From the NCBI GenBank assembly GCA_902768665.1, contig CACXMA010000009.1, positions 118,589 through 182,588 on the forward strand: a stretch of DNA of 64,000 bases. Direction: 5' to 3'. Both the position numbers and the translations under genes were made by a program. This document shows positions 35,683-44,377 of this stretch, piece after piece; position 1 is the stretch's first letter; every line of letters begins with the position of its first letter. The notes under the pieces were generated by a model. That model did not search any database and was not told where the DNA came from. It saw only the letters and a list, made by a program, of their open reading frames with translations. Source of the stretch: an uncultured Bacteroidia bacterium. GTDB lineage: Bacteria; Bacteroidota; Bacteroidia; Bacteroidales; UBA932.

Positions 35683-37264
35683 ATTTGATCAGGCTTCCCA
35701 GCACCGAACGGGAAACCGTCCGGACGACGCTGGATGTGGCATTCTTGACGGCCCTTTCGGTAACGGATTTCGTAGAAGTCGTCTTGGATTTCTTGCCGGA
35801 AATTTTGTTGCCGACAAGGGCGCCGACGGCCGTTGCGATGGTGCCGACGATGGCAGTTATGATGCCGGAAAGCACTTTTCCGATGATGCCCTTCTTGGCC
35901 TTTCCGGCCTTCTTCTCCTCCTTCTGCGGCTTGGCGGCTTCCGCCTCAACCTCGGCCTGCGCAGCCTCCGCAGCCACTTTTTCGCTCTCGGCGAGGAGCA
36001 CTTCGAAAGCCGACTCCCGGTCGATGATCTCATCGTATTTGTGACCGACGGGAGAGGCGTTCTGGATGTCGAGGCGCTGACCGGGCGTAATGGGGCCGAT
36101 CTGGCTCAGCGGGAAGAGAATTTTGGCGCGCTGGACGACGGACGGTGCGCCCTTGGGGTCGAGGAAACTGACAAGGGCCTCGCCCGTTTCGAGCTCCATG
36201 ATGGCGTCCTCCGTCTTGAAGGCAGGGTTCGCGCGGAAGGTTTCCGCGGCGGAGCGGACGGCTTTCTGATCCTTGGGGGTATAGGCACGCAGGGCGTGCT
36301 GGACGCGGTTGCCGAGCTGGCCGAGGATGCTCTCGGGAATGTCGGTCGGGTTCTGCGTGATGAAATAGACGCCGACGCCCTTGCTTCGGATCAGGCGCAC
36401 CACCTGCTCGATCTTGCTAACAAGGGCCGGGGCCGTATCGGTAAAGAGCGTATGGGCCTCGTCGAAGAAGAAGACGAACTTCGGCAGTTCCTGGTCGCCG
36501 ACCTCCGGCAAGGTCGCATAGATGTCGGACAGCAGCCAGAGAAGGAAGGTCGAGTAGAGTTTCGGGTTCAGCATCAGCTTGTCCGCAGCGAGAACGCTCA
36601 TCACGCCGCGGCCGCCCTCGACGGCGAAAAGGTCGTGGATATCGAAGGACGGCTCGCCGAAGAACTGGTTCGCACCCTGGTTCTCCAGCGAAAGCAGCGC
36701 CCGCTGGATGGCGCCCACGGAGGCCGTGGAGACATTGCCATAGGTCTTGCTGAGCTCCGCCGCGCGGTCGGAGACATAGGTGAGCATCGAACGGAGATCC
36801 TTGAGGTCGAGGAGCAGGAGGCCCCGCTCGTCGGCGACGCGGAAGAGGATGTCCATGACGCCGGCCTGCGTCTCATTGAGGCCGAGCAGGCGGCTCAGCA
36901 GCTGCGGTCCCATGTTGGAGATGGTCGTGCGCATGGGATGTCCCTGCTCGCCGAAAACATCGTAGAACCGCGTCGGACAGCCCGCGAACTGCGGCGTCTC
37001 CAGACCGAACTCGGGAAGGCGCTTCTCGATGAAACCGCTCAGCCTGCCGGCCTGACTGATGCCGGAGAGATCGCCCTTCATGTCGGCCATGAAGCAGGGC
37101 ACGCCCGCCTGGGAGAAGCTTTCGGCGATGACCTGGAGGGTCACCGTCTTGCCGGTGCCGGTCGCGCCGGCGATGAGTCCGTGGCGGTTCGCCATCTTTC
37201 CGATAATCGAAATGGGGCCCTCGGGGCCGTGGGCGACATAAAGTCCGTGTGTGCTGTCGTACAT
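35681..37264 (-). CDS. HerA-like / DUF853 ATPase (YjgR family)
   Basis: A 527-aa ATPase from the ATG of MYDSTHGLYVAHG. Walker A GATGTGKTVTLQ is near residues 33-44, Walker B FFFDEAHTLF near residue 265, and FITQNPTDIPESILGQLGNRVQHALRA is the downstream helicase-like segment. The C-terminal 80 residues are Ala/Lys-rich and include a long Gly-rich hydrophobic stretch (IIGKVLSGIITAIVGTIATA) that may associate with membrane. The function of the YjgR family is not established. Confidence 0.88.
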   Translation of the reverse strand: MYDSTHGLYVAHGPEGPISIIGKMANRHGLIAGATGTGKTVTLQVIAESFSQAGVPCFMADMKGDLSGISQAGRLSGFIEKRLPEFGLETPQFAGCPTRFYDVFGEQGHPMRTTISNMGPQLLSRLLGLNETQAGVMDILFRVADERGLLLLDLKDLRSMLTYVSDRAAELSKTYGNVSTASVGAIQRALLSLENQGANQFFGEPSFDIHDLFAVEGGRGVMSVLAADKLMLNPKLYSTFLLWLLSDIYATLPEVGDQELPKFVFFFDEAHTLFTDTAPALVSKIEQVVRLIRSKGVGVYFITQNPTDIPESILGQLGNRVQHALRAYTPKDQKAVRSAAETFRANPAFKTEDAIMELETGEALVSFLDPKGAPSVVQRAKILFPLSQIGPITPGQRLDIQNASPVGHKYDEIIDRESAFEVLLAESEKVAAEAAQAEVEAEAAKPQKEEKKAGKAKKGIIGKVLSGIITAIVGTIATAVGALVGNKISGKKSKTTSTKSVTERAVKNATSSVVRTVSRSVLGSLIK

Positions 37265-37366
37265 GGGTTGCAGATTTGATGGATGTAAAGATACAAAGTT
37301 TTTTCTTATCTTGCGCAAGATTTGCGGCCGCGATGGGTTTTATGACCGCAACGAAAGTTCTAACGT

Positions 37367-37954
37367 ATGAAAAAAGCATTCTTCCTTCTATCGCTGTTTC
37401 TCCTTCTGGCCGGCGCCTTTTTCGCCCAGGCACAGGACAGGAAGCACGATGTCTCCATTACCATCGGCGGGCCCACCGGAGGTTACCGTTATATTTCTGG
37501 TGACTATTATTATTCCGAGCGAGGTTCCGACCTGTACGGCCTTTACAAGACGACCGAATCCTATAACCCCGCCGGCGCGTTCATCGTCGGTTATACCTAT
37601 CGCCTTTCCGACCAGTTCACCGTCGGCGGCGACGCAGCGCTTGGCCTGTATGATCTGGAAATCCGGCAAGGAAGTGCCGCCCGCAACCGAAAAACCGTCA
37701 CCCATGAAGCTACGGTTGTCTCCCTGATGCCCGTCGGAGAATGGTACTACTTCCGGGACGGCGGCGCCGACCTTTATATGCGGGCCGGCTTCGGCGCGGA
37801 ACTCTCATTCGGGGGTCACGACGGCACCCGCCTGCGTCCCTGCTGGCAGATAACGCCGCTCGGCGTCCACGTCGGCAGCAAGACCTATTTTATCGGAGAA
37901 CTGGGCATCGGAACGGAATACCTCCTCCGGCTCGGCTTCGGTTTCCGTTTTTAA
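37367..37954 (+). CDS. outer-membrane beta-barrel-like protein
   Basis: A 195-aa protein with a signal peptide (1-24, ends FAQAQ). The mature part alternates short amphipathic strands ending in aromatic residues (AFIVGYTYRL, FTVGGDAALGLYDLEI, ADLYMRAGFGAELSF) and finishes with LRLGFGFRF, a typical beta-signal for outer-membrane insertion. It probably forms a small 8-strand barrel. The next gene, a lipoprotein, starts 15 bp later. Confidence 0.7.
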   Translation: MKKAFFLLSLFLLLAGAFFAQAQDRKHDVSITIGGPTGGYRYISGDYYYSERGSDLYGLYKTTESYNPAGAFIVGYTYRLSDQFTVGGDAALGLYDLEIRQGSAARNRKTVTHEATVVSLMPVGEWYYFRDGGADLYMRAGFGAELSFGGHDGTRLRPCWQITPLGVHVGSKTYFIGELGIGTEYLLRLGFGFRF

Positions 37955-37969
37955 TCAGGAGGAACGACC

Positions 37970-38629
37970 ATGAAACGATATCACCATCTTCTTCTCACGC
38001 TCGCGGCGGCCGGCCTTTTTGCCGCCTGCGCCAAAGACGACGCTTCCGATGCTTTCGGAGAGATCACCGACCCTTCCGACAACGTCAGGGAATACATGAT
38101 CTCCATTGCCGACAAGCTCGTCACCTACAATCTCCAGGAACTCGAAACAGCCCTGAATTCCGAGGATTCCGGAGGTCTCGCCCGCTACTTCTACAAGACC
38201 AACGGGAAAGCCCTGACCGAAGACGGCGCCGTGTGGACCGTAACCCGCGATGATGAAATGTACGGTCTTGTTATCAGCAAAGTAAGCGGAGAGACGAGCT
38301 GGACATTCTCCTACGAAGGCGATTTCATCCTTCGGGGATACGAATACCCGACCACCTTCTCGATGACGGCGACGGCCGCAGACGCTTCCATCGCTCCCCA
38401 CCGGAGCTGGAATGTCACCTTCACCGGCGAACGCCACGAAAAGAAGGATTTCTGGTGCGAATTCCACAGCGACGGCGATATCCAGTACAAGGCCCTCAAC
38501 GAAAGCAAGCTCTGGAACGCCTACGGCTTCATGCTGATGACCGTCTATGAGAAGACCCGACGCGTCGACAGGATCGTCATGCAGCTCAAGGGCGGCAAGT
38601 CCGACTCCGCCATCGCACACATCGAATAA
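37970..38629 (+). CDS. lipoprotein of unknown function
   Basis: A 219-aa lipoprotein: signal MKRYHHLLLTLAAAGLFAAC with the lipidated Cys near residue 20. The mature domain is beta-rich with repeated WTFSYEGDFILRGYEYPTTF-type strands, suggesting a calycin- or lipocalin-like sandwich. It is probably cotranscribed with the preceding barrel protein. It converges with the cytidylyltransferase gene and the two stops abut. No family is recognised. Confidence 0.65.
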   Translation: MKRYHHLLLTLAAAGLFAACAKDDASDAFGEITDPSDNVREYMISIADKLVTYNLQELETALNSEDSGGLARYFYKTNGKALTEDGAVWTVTRDDEMYGLVISKVSGETSWTFSYEGDFILRGYEYPTTFSMTATAADASIAPHRSWNVTFTGERHEKKDFWCEFHSDGDIQYKALNESKLWNAYGFMLMTVYEKTRRVDRIVMQLKGGKSDSAIAHIE

Positions 38630-39802
38630 TCACATCCCCGGGCGACGGATCGTCAGGGAGATGGCCCCTTCCGGGAACGCTTCCGGTCCGGTGCAGACGA
38701 GGGCGAGATAACCGCCACCGCCGGCGCCGGGCATTTTCCATGCGAGAACCCCGTCCACCTTGCTGTAACGGTCGATATATTCCTGTACGCCCGGCTGGAT
38801 CATGGCCGGGAACATCGCCACCTGCGCATCGAACGAGGCCTTGTACGCCGCGGCGAAAGCATCTATATCCCGCGCCATGATGGCCTTCCAGCAGGCATCG
38901 GCCGCAGCAGCCAGCGCCCGGACCTTGGGCTCCGTGATATCCTTCCCCTCCACGACGCTGCATCCCGGCCGGCGCGGGAACATCGGGATCATGCAGAGAT
39001 GGTCCTCGAGCCAGCGCAGAATCCCCTCGTCGCAGCAGGTCTCGATCTTCTCCGGCCAGAAACGCTTGTCGTACCAGTGCCGGCAGAGGCCGGGCACGCA
39101 GATGCCGATGGCGTCCTGGGCGCCGGAAATGATGCCGTCGGAGCGCTCCGGATCGTTCTCGAAGCAGAAGACGAGCTTTGCCAGCATCTCCGGGTCCATA
39201 TTCGGGAGGGAGTAGGGCCAGATCTTGCGGATCATGTTGCGGGTGCTGGTGCTCAGGCCGCAGCGGTCGCGTATCTCGAAAGTGGGCTCGAGCGAGATGG
39301 TCAGGGCCCAGCCGGGCGCGAACTGGCTCACATAGGGCTGGTCGATCCAGGTGCCGGCAAGGTCAAGCCGGGTCGGAATCTGGCTTTCCGTCTTCTTGAG
39401 GTCGGTGCTGGAACGGGCTGCCAGGCCTTTCTGCGGGGTCCGCTGCAGGACGACGTATTCGATTCCATGTTCGGCGCAGAAGCGGCGCTTCTCCTCGTTG
39501 CCGCCGTCCTCGTTGACCACGAGAATGTCCGGGCGGAGACGCTCCACCGTCGGGATGAAATCCATCACGCCCGAGCCGGCGTTGATGAAGGCATCCTTGA
39601 CATAGCGGATGCTCTTGACCATGAAGAGGCGCTCCTGCTCGCTGTAGATGGTTTTGTGGTGCTTGTAGCCGAGGATGGTGGCGTCGGAACCGATGCCGAC
39701 ATAGAGGTCGCCATATTCCGCCGCCTGGCGGAAAAATTCCACATGGCCGCTGTGCAGAAGGTCGTAGCAGCCGCTGACGAAGACTTTTTTCTTTGTGCTC
39801 AT
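38630..39802 (-). CDS. cytidylyltransferase-like / GHMP kinase-like fusion protein
   Basis: A 390-aa two-domain protein. Residues 1-140 are a nucleotidyltransferase of the glycerol-3-phosphate cytidylyltransferase type: VSGCYDLLHSGHVEFF (HSGH motif) and KHHKTIYSEQERLFMV. Residues 150-390 look like a divergent GHMP kinase: TRLDLAGTWIDQPYV at the start and MPGAGGGGYLALV near the end, with GIISGAQDAIGI in the place of the ATP loop. An activation pathway for a sugar or polyol (kinase plus nucleotidyl transfer) is inferred; the substrate is unknown. Confidence 0.7.
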   Translation of the reverse strand: MSTKKKVFVSGCYDLLHSGHVEFFRQAAEYGDLYVGIGSDATILGYKHHKTIYSEQERLFMVKSIRYVKDAFINAGSGVMDFIPTVERLRPDILVVNEDGGNEEKRRFCAEHGIEYVVLQRTPQKGLAARSSTDLKKTESQIPTRLDLAGTWIDQPYVSQFAPGWALTISLEPTFEIRDRCGLSTSTRNMIRKIWPYSLPNMDPEMLAKLVFCFENDPERSDGIISGAQDAIGICVPGLCRHWYDKRFWPEKIETCCDEGILRWLEDHLCMIPMFPRRPGCSVVEGKDITEPKVRALAAAADACWKAIMARDIDAFAAAYKASFDAQVAMFPAMIQPGVQEYIDRYSKVDGVLAWKMPGAGGGGYLALVCTGPEAFPEGAISLTIRRPGM

Positions 39803-39847
39803 ACCGCAAATTTACACATTTGGAGAGAGTTTCACAAGATGGAAGTT

Positions 39848-39877
39848 TTGCGATTATCAAAAAGATGGTTACCTTTG
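39848..39877 (+). promoter_or_regulatory. promoter of the 136-aa lipoprotein gene
   Basis: -33 TTG (39848-39850), 19-bp spacer, -7 TACCTTTG (39870-39877); ATG at 39921. Confidence 0.65.
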
Positions 39878-39920
39878 CATCCGTGTTCTAAGACTGAGCC
39901 TGGTTTGTGTAGAAGAAACT

Positions 39921-40331
39921 ATGGCTATGCGCATTATTAAATATATCGGAATAGCAGCCGCCCTCCTGGCAGCGGCCGCATCATGCTCCATCAAGGACGA
40001 GGAGGCCGCCATGGAAGGCCCCGCCCGGGTCATCATCTCCGGGCACATACTGAACAGCATCGACGGCGAGCCGATCAGCGGCGCACAGGTCGAGCTGCAG
40101 AAAAAGTCCGTCGGCAGAGGAGACGGTCATCAGGCCATGTCCAAGCCGCAAATAGCCCAGACCGGTCTCGAAGGCTATTATTCCTTTGAAAGCTACATGG
40201 ACGGCGAGACGGAAAGCTTTGAAGTGAAATGCTCCCACGCGAGCCGCAGCATCACGGTCTCCCGCGGCGACCAGTCCTTCGACAGCAAACGCAACTGCTA
40301 CATCGTCGACATGGTGGATCTGTTCCTCTGA
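39921..40331 (+). CDS. lipoprotein with carboxypeptidase-regulatory-like domain
   Basis: A 136-aa lipoprotein from ATG 39921. Signal and Cys near residue 22 (AAAASCSIKDE). Residues about 40-130 resemble a carboxypeptidase D regulatory-like/CNA-B fold (VIISGHILNSIDGEPISGAQVELQ, then GYYSFESYMDGE), as found at the front of many Bacteroidota surface proteins. It is the last chromosomal protein gene before tRNA-Phe and the integrated element. Confidence 0.7.
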   Translation: MAMRIIKYIGIAAALLAAAASCSIKDEEAAMEGPARVIISGHILNSIDGEPISGAQVELQKKSVGRGDGHQAMSKPQIAQTGLEGYYSFESYMDGETESFEVKCSHASRSITVSRGDQSFDSKRNCYIVDMVDLFL

Positions 40332-40362
40332 TCCCCCGATTATTACGATTATTAAAAAAATT

Positions 40363-40392
40363 TTGCAGAGTCCGGAAAAGTTTCTACCTTTG
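40363..40392 (+). promoter_or_regulatory. promoter of tRNA-Phe
   Basis: -33 TTG (40363-40365), 19-bp spacer, -7 TACCTTTG (40385-40392), 15 bp before the mature tRNA 5' end. Confidence 0.7.
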
Positions 40393-40407
40393 CATTCCCA
40401 AACTCCT

Positions 40408-40480
40408 GGTGCTGTAGCTCAGATGGTAGAGCAATGGACTGAAAATCCATGTGTCGGCAGTTCGATTCTTCCCAGCACCA
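40408..40480 (+). tRNA. tRNA-Phe (GAA anticodon)
   Basis: 73 nt. Acceptor GGTGCTG pairs with CAGCACC, D arm AGCTCAGATGG, anticodon arm ATGGA-CTGAAAA-TCCAT (GAA), T arm GTTCGATTC. Discriminator A, no encoded CCA. Its 3' end is the left attachment site of the element that follows. Confidence 0.95.
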
Positions 40481-40481
40481 C
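40469..40481 (+). other. attL core
   Basis: TTCCCAGCACCAC, overlapping the T-arm/acceptor 3' end of tRNA-Phe; identical to 63666-63678. Confidence 0.85.
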
Positions 40482-40484
40482 AGT

Positions 40485-40515
40485 AACCCGCTGATTATCA
40501 GCGGGTTTTCTTTTT
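40485..40515 (+). terminator. element-borne terminator after tRNA-Phe
   Basis: AACCCGCTGA/TCAGCGGGTT stem with a TTA loop, followed by TTCTTTTT. It lies just inside the element and replaces the original tRNA terminator, now at 63683-63718. Confidence 0.8.
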
Positions 40516-40540
40516 CCGTCCCACTTTCCGTCCCACTTTT
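40516..40540 (+). repeat. left arm-type repeats, pair 1
   Basis: Two direct copies of CCGTCCCACTTT. A pair in inverse orientation lies at 40676-40698 and two more pairs at the right end (63487-63540). Likely integrase arm-binding sites. Confidence 0.65.
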
Positions 40541-40675
40541 GAGCAAAAACCCCTTTCTATTCAAGTAGCTCAAAATAAACCCCACAAGGCCCTGTAAGGC
40601 CATTTTTGTGGGAACTCAACTATACTATATGGGCAAAAAAGTGGTCTTGCTTCATCTGACATCAATCGAACAGAG

Positions 40676-40698
40676 ACTGGGACGGAAACTGGGACGGA
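40676..40698 (-). repeat. left arm-type repeats, pair 2 (inverted)
   Basis: ACTGGGACGGAAACTGGGACGG, the inverse complement of the CCGTCCCAgT pair; 135 bp from pair 1. Confidence 0.65.
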
Positions 40699-40699
40699 A

Positions 40700-40730
40700 T
40701 TGGGCATCTCAAGGTTTTTTAGTAATTTTG
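40700..40730 (+). promoter_or_regulatory. promoter of the first element gene
   Basis: TTG (40700-40702), 20-bp spacer, TAATTTTG (40723-40730), 21 bp before the ATG at 40752. It abuts the inverted arm-type repeats, so integrase binding could affect it. Confidence 0.55.
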
Positions 40731-40751
40731 TGAAACCTAAAGACTTAAACT

Positions 40752-41462
40752 ATGCCGCGCTTCACGCCATCCATACTTATCTCTGATTGTTGGGGCTCCG
40801 TTGGAGACCTCACCTTCTATCATATGGGCGGGCGCTGCTACTACAAGAAGAAGAGCCGGTGTGAATTCCCCGGGACCGACGCACAGAACAGCCAGCTCGA
40901 TGTTCATCGCCGGGCACTGGCTGCCTGGAGGACGCTGGAGCATTCGGTTCAACTGACCTGGAATGACCTCGCAAAGCCCGTTATTAGCCACAAGCCGCCC
41001 TTTGACAATACGGCGCACATCTCCGGCCAGAATCTCTTTGTAAGCGCTTATCACGGCTTCCATACGCTGGGCCACGAACACATCCCCTCCCCGCAAGCCT
41101 GGCAGGATTTCCCGATCTATTCTCTCGAGTTCCAGGACGCTGCCGTTGATGGCACCGACCTTCGCCTTTGTTTCCACTCTTATTTCCCCGAGACGGAGCC
41201 TGCAGGCCGCTACCAGGTGCTTGCCAAGATTCAACTTACAAAGCCCGGCTATGGACGGAAACCCGGCCTTATGAGGAATTTTCTTGCCTCCGCTCCATGT
41301 GCTACCGGCGATGGCTGCGTTTTCATCACAGTGGACAATTTCCGTGAGCGCTGGGACCTGGATCTGGACGAGTATCAGGTCCACTGCCGCTATGTCCTTC
41401 TTGACCGGCAAACTGGGTATCGAAACATTCATCGAGAACTCTCTTTCTTGGTGAAGTTGTAA
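40752..41462 (+). CDS. unknown protein, DUF6266-like architecture
   Basis: A 236-aa protein without signal peptide. The N-terminal part (SDCWGSVGDLTFYHMGGRCYYKKKS) and the helical segment with AAWRTLEHSVQLTWNDLAKP, then ISGQNLFVSAY, follow the same plan as the two paralogues downstream (SG..G motif; Q; W..L...W; SG.NLF). The C-terminal half is beta-rich. The plan resembles Bacteroidota proteins annotated DUF6266, often found in mobile DNA. Function unknown; a particle- or surface-structure role is only a guess. It has its own promoter. Confidence 0.65.
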   Translation: MPRFTPSILISDCWGSVGDLTFYHMGGRCYYKKKSRCEFPGTDAQNSQLDVHRRALAAWRTLEHSVQLTWNDLAKPVISHKPPFDNTAHISGQNLFVSAYHGFHTLGHEHIPSPQAWQDFPIYSLEFQDAAVDGTDLRLCFHSYFPETEPAGRYQVLAKIQLTKPGYGRKPGLMRNFLASAPCATGDGCVFITVDNFRERWDLDLDEYQVHCRYVLLDRQTGYRNIHRELSFLVKL

Positions 41463-41598
41463 GATTTTTCGTCAAAACATATGGCGTGGGTCGTTCCGGC
41501 CTGCAAATTTCTTTGTTCGTTGGTACACCCTGCGAAACGCTATTATATCCCGTTATACCTAAAGCAATTCTTTCGTTAAAATATCGTAAATAATTGTT

Positions 41599-41628
41599 TT
41601 GCAAATAAATAAAAATGTAGTATATTTG
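41599..41628 (+). promoter_or_regulatory. promoter of the 41676-44209 cluster
   Basis: -33 TTG (41599-41601), 19-bp spacer, -7 TATATTTG (41621-41628). ATG follows at 41676. A textbook Bacteroidota promoter. Confidence 0.7.
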
Positions 41629-41675
41629 AATCGCACAAGGGGTTGTGTAGCTAACTTGAACCTAAACTTAAACCT

Positions 41676-42722
41676 ATGCAAGCGCTTCCTTCCATCGCTT
41701 TCGGGGGCTTCTCCGGTTCTGCCAAGGGTGTTACGGCTCGCCAAGTTGCGGGCCGTACCATCCTTTCGGTAAGGGCATGGCCCACCGGAGCCACCACCAA
41801 CGCACAGGTTGCCCGCCGTGCTTCCATGTCCAAAATCTCCAAGTCCTGGAAACTTCTCACAAACGAACAGATGCAAGAGTGGGACCGCCTGGCCGAGCAC
41901 ACCTCCGGCCAGTCCGCTTTTGGCCAGAAGGCAGAACTTTCCGGCATGAACCTTTATATCCGTCTCAATGTCAACCGTGCAATGGCTGGAGAATCCCTCC
42001 TCGCCACTGCCCCAGAGTCCACGGTAGCCTGTCCTAATGTAATATACGAGCAGATAGCCCTCACGCCTGAGATGGTTGTAATCGCCGGCATCACGCACGA
42101 ACCCAGCCCGTACAAACTTGTCCTGAAGATGTCCGCCTCCCAGAGCGCAGGCATTTCAAACGGCTGGGGCAAGACCGTCATCATCACTCCAGGTATGGAA
42201 GATGACTGGGGCGAGGCCGATGTCACGCACCTCTACTTCAAGACCATTGGCGTGGAGCCGGTTGTCGGAGAGAAGGTTTTCATCGAGGCTTACTGGCTTG
42301 ACACTTCCACCGGATTTGCTGGCCAACCCATTCAGGAATATGCCATTGTTACTGGCAGTTCTCCTTACCAGCGTCGTATAAAGGCAACTATGGATGACCT
42401 TGACCCCACGGAGGAAAGCCACGTGTCTTCCTTGGACGTGGACTTCTCTACCGGTGCTCCGGTGGCGCAGTTCAATGCCCAGTGTCTGGGTCACAGCAAT
42501 GTGGCTTCCTCCGAGGTCTACCTGGACGAACTTCTTCCCTCCGAGGTTATCGGCACGGGAATGTGCATCGGGCGCTCCAATGATGCGGATGGCCACATCA
42601 ACGCTCAGTCCTATCTGGTGTACATGTATAATTGGAGGGGCAAGACTCAGTTGACCTTTGCTCACCGTGGAGGTACCTACTACACTCACACCGAGGTTTT
42701 CGGAACCGGAATCATCTATTAA
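41676..42722 (+). CDS. unknown protein, DUF6266-like paralogue
   Basis: A 348-aa protein. PSIAFGGFSGSAKGVTARQVAGR, then TNAQVARRASMSKISKSWKLLTNEQMQEWDRLAE and LSGMNLYIRLN define a conserved N-terminal module of about 100 residues shared with the 43517 gene. The C-terminal 240 residues are beta-rich and Ig-like (ITHEPSPYKLVLKMS). No signal peptide or catalytic motif. First gene of a three-gene run ending at the 44243 terminator. Confidence 0.7.
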   Translation: MQALPSIAFGGFSGSAKGVTARQVAGRTILSVRAWPTGATTNAQVARRASMSKISKSWKLLTNEQMQEWDRLAEHTSGQSAFGQKAELSGMNLYIRLNVNRAMAGESLLATAPESTVACPNVIYEQIALTPEMVVIAGITHEPSPYKLVLKMSASQSAGISNGWGKTVIITPGMEDDWGEADVTHLYFKTIGVEPVVGEKVFIEAYWLDTSTGFAGQPIQEYAIVTGSSPYQRRIKATMDDLDPTEESHVSSLDVDFSTGAPVAQFNAQCLGHSNVASSEVYLDELLPSEVIGTGMCIGRSNDADGHINAQSYLVYMYNWRGKTQLTFAHRGGTYYTHTEVFGTGIIY

Positions 42723-42740
42723 CCTTCAATCAGCTTAGCC

Positions 42741-43481
42741 ATGTTCAATAGCATATCCAATAACTTCGGAGCCGGCCAGATAACCTTCAAGGACTATCAG
42801 GCTCCGAATTACGTGGTCCTGAATGCGAAGGTAACTTTTGACCCAACGAATCCGGACTACCAGGCCTGCGAGCAACTGGAGATAACCGTTCCAGATCTCA
42901 CCATTGACCGAAGCACTGTCGGTGGCGTATTCATCCGTTTTGAAGAGACGCAACACTATTCATGGGGCGATTCCATCTATGATGGCGGAACCGTACTCAA
43001 ATCCTGGATTAAGGACAAAAATACAATTGTCGTGGAAAAGCAGCCGTGGTTCGACCAGAATGGTCCGCTCATCCTCTATTTCGTTACAATGTATGCGCAG
43101 CTGAACCAAGGGGCGAATACCATCAAGGGAACGAGGCAACGTCTAACTGTAACGACCGAGGGTGACTATCTTCGATTCTCTTACGACTCATTTCTTGTTG
43201 TTTTCGACCACTGGGTGTTTATGCACCTGCAGTTCTCCAGTTGCGCCTATGCTTACCGGGATTCGCCCTGGGAGGCGACCTTCGAGGAACTCCCTGCTGA
43301 CGTTACAGCAGAAGTGCCGGTCCCGGGCGGTGGCAACCAATTCCATCAGAATTGTTTCGGTATGGGCGAATGTCACCTCGAGAACAAAATCTTCACGATG
43401 GACCGCCGAGTGGCTGGATTCTGGGACACCGGCCGAGAACCTTTCGCCTTCGCGTTCCTTGTAAGAGACACAAATGAATAA
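42741..43481 (+). CDS. unknown element protein, beta-rich
   Basis: A 246-aa protein 18 bp after the previous gene. It lacks the SGSAKGVTA module and has no signal peptide or membrane helix. The sequence is rich in aromatic residues and beta strands (QLEITVPDLTIDRSTVGGVFIRFEE, DHWVFMHLQFSSCAYAY). No family recognised. The position between two paralogous DUF6266-like genes suggests one assembly or pathway. Confidence 0.65.
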   Translation: MFNSISNNFGAGQITFKDYQAPNYVVLNAKVTFDPTNPDYQACEQLEITVPDLTIDRSTVGGVFIRFEETQHYSWGDSIYDGGTVLKSWIKDKNTIVVEKQPWFDQNGPLILYFVTMYAQLNQGANTIKGTRQRLTVTTEGDYLRFSYDSFLVVFDHWVFMHLQFSSCAYAYRDSPWEATFEELPADVTAEVPVPGGGNQFHQNCFGMGECHLENKIFTMDRRVAGFWDTGREPFAFAFLVRDTNE

Positions 43482-43516
43482 TAGTAAACCATTTATAAAC
43501 CTAAATTTTCATCGCT

Positions 43517-44209
43517 ATGAAGTACATTCCTTCCATCGCCTTTGAGGAGATGAGCGGCAGCGCCAAGGGCGTGACCGCTGCAAAGATGAAGAACCGGAAG
43601 TACATCCGTAACCGTGGTTACGGTGGAAGCATCCGGACTTCTGACCAGGCCAAGGTGAAGAGCGTCTTCAAGATGCTCACCACCAAGTGGAAAACCCTCA
43701 CCAACGAGCAGATTCTCGCGTGGAATAAGCTCGCTCTCTCGCAGGCCGGACGTTCCGTGCTGGGCACCAGCGCCAAGATTTCCGGCTCCAACCTGTTCAC
43801 CCGCCTGAACTACTGGGTCGTGACCCTCGGTGGCCAGGTCATGGTGACTCCTCCGGAGCTGAATTCCGTGGAGGCCCCTTCCACCGCCACCATCGTGTGC
43901 CAGGGTGACACCTTCACCTTCAAGCTGGATGAGGCACCTGCCGACAACGGCGGTCTGTTCCTCATCATCGAGGCCACCGAAGGCCAGTCCAACGGTGTGT
44001 CCCGCGCCCATGCGAAGGCTGCGGCCATCCATCAGGAAGAAGAGCCCACTGCCACCGCAATCGACATCCGTGCCGAGTACGTGGCCAAGAACGGTGCCCC
44101 TGGTGCCGCTGCTCCCAAGATCTTCTTCCGCTACTACCTGGTTGACTCCAGCACTGGCGTCAAGTCCCAGGTCATGCTGGCGGAGACCAAGTGGGTCGCT
44201 GGGGCCTAA
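43517..44209 (+). CDS. unknown protein, DUF6266-like paralogue
   Basis: A 230-aa protein whose N-terminal 100 residues match the 41676 product: PSIAFEEMSGSAKGVTAAKMK, then VFKMLTTKWKTLTNEQILAWNKLAL and ISGSNLFTRLNYW. The C-terminal half is a single beta-rich domain ending in QVMLAETKWVAGA. It is last in the cluster and followed by a terminator at 44243-44277. The structured non-coding region starts just downstream. Confidence 0.7.
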   Translation: MKYIPSIAFEEMSGSAKGVTAAKMKNRKYIRNRGYGGSIRTSDQAKVKSVFKMLTTKWKTLTNEQILAWNKLALSQAGRSVLGTSAKISGSNLFTRLNYWVVTLGGQVMVTPPELNSVEAPSTATIVCQGDTFTFKLDEAPADNGGLFLIIEATEGQSNGVSRAHAKAAAIHQEEEPTATAIDIRAEYVAKNGAPGAAAPKIFFRYYLVDSSTGVKSQVMLAETKWVAGA

Positions 44210-44242
44210 TCCCGAGGGCAGAACCACTGCCAACCTAAACCG

Positions 44243-44277
44243 AACCCTTCGTAGTCGAGAGATTGCGAAGGGTTTTT
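44243..44277 (+). terminator. Rho-independent terminator
   Basis: AACCCTTCG/CGAAGGGTT stem with a 14-nt loop and TTTC tail, ending the DUF6266-like cluster. Confidence 0.8.
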
Positions 44278-44377
44278 CATATCTATCTGACAGGGCCTAC
44301 CCCGGGCCGGGCCACACAACGGAAGTCTTGGGCATGTTAATAGCAAATAAGTAACTCCTAAATACAACAGACCTCAA

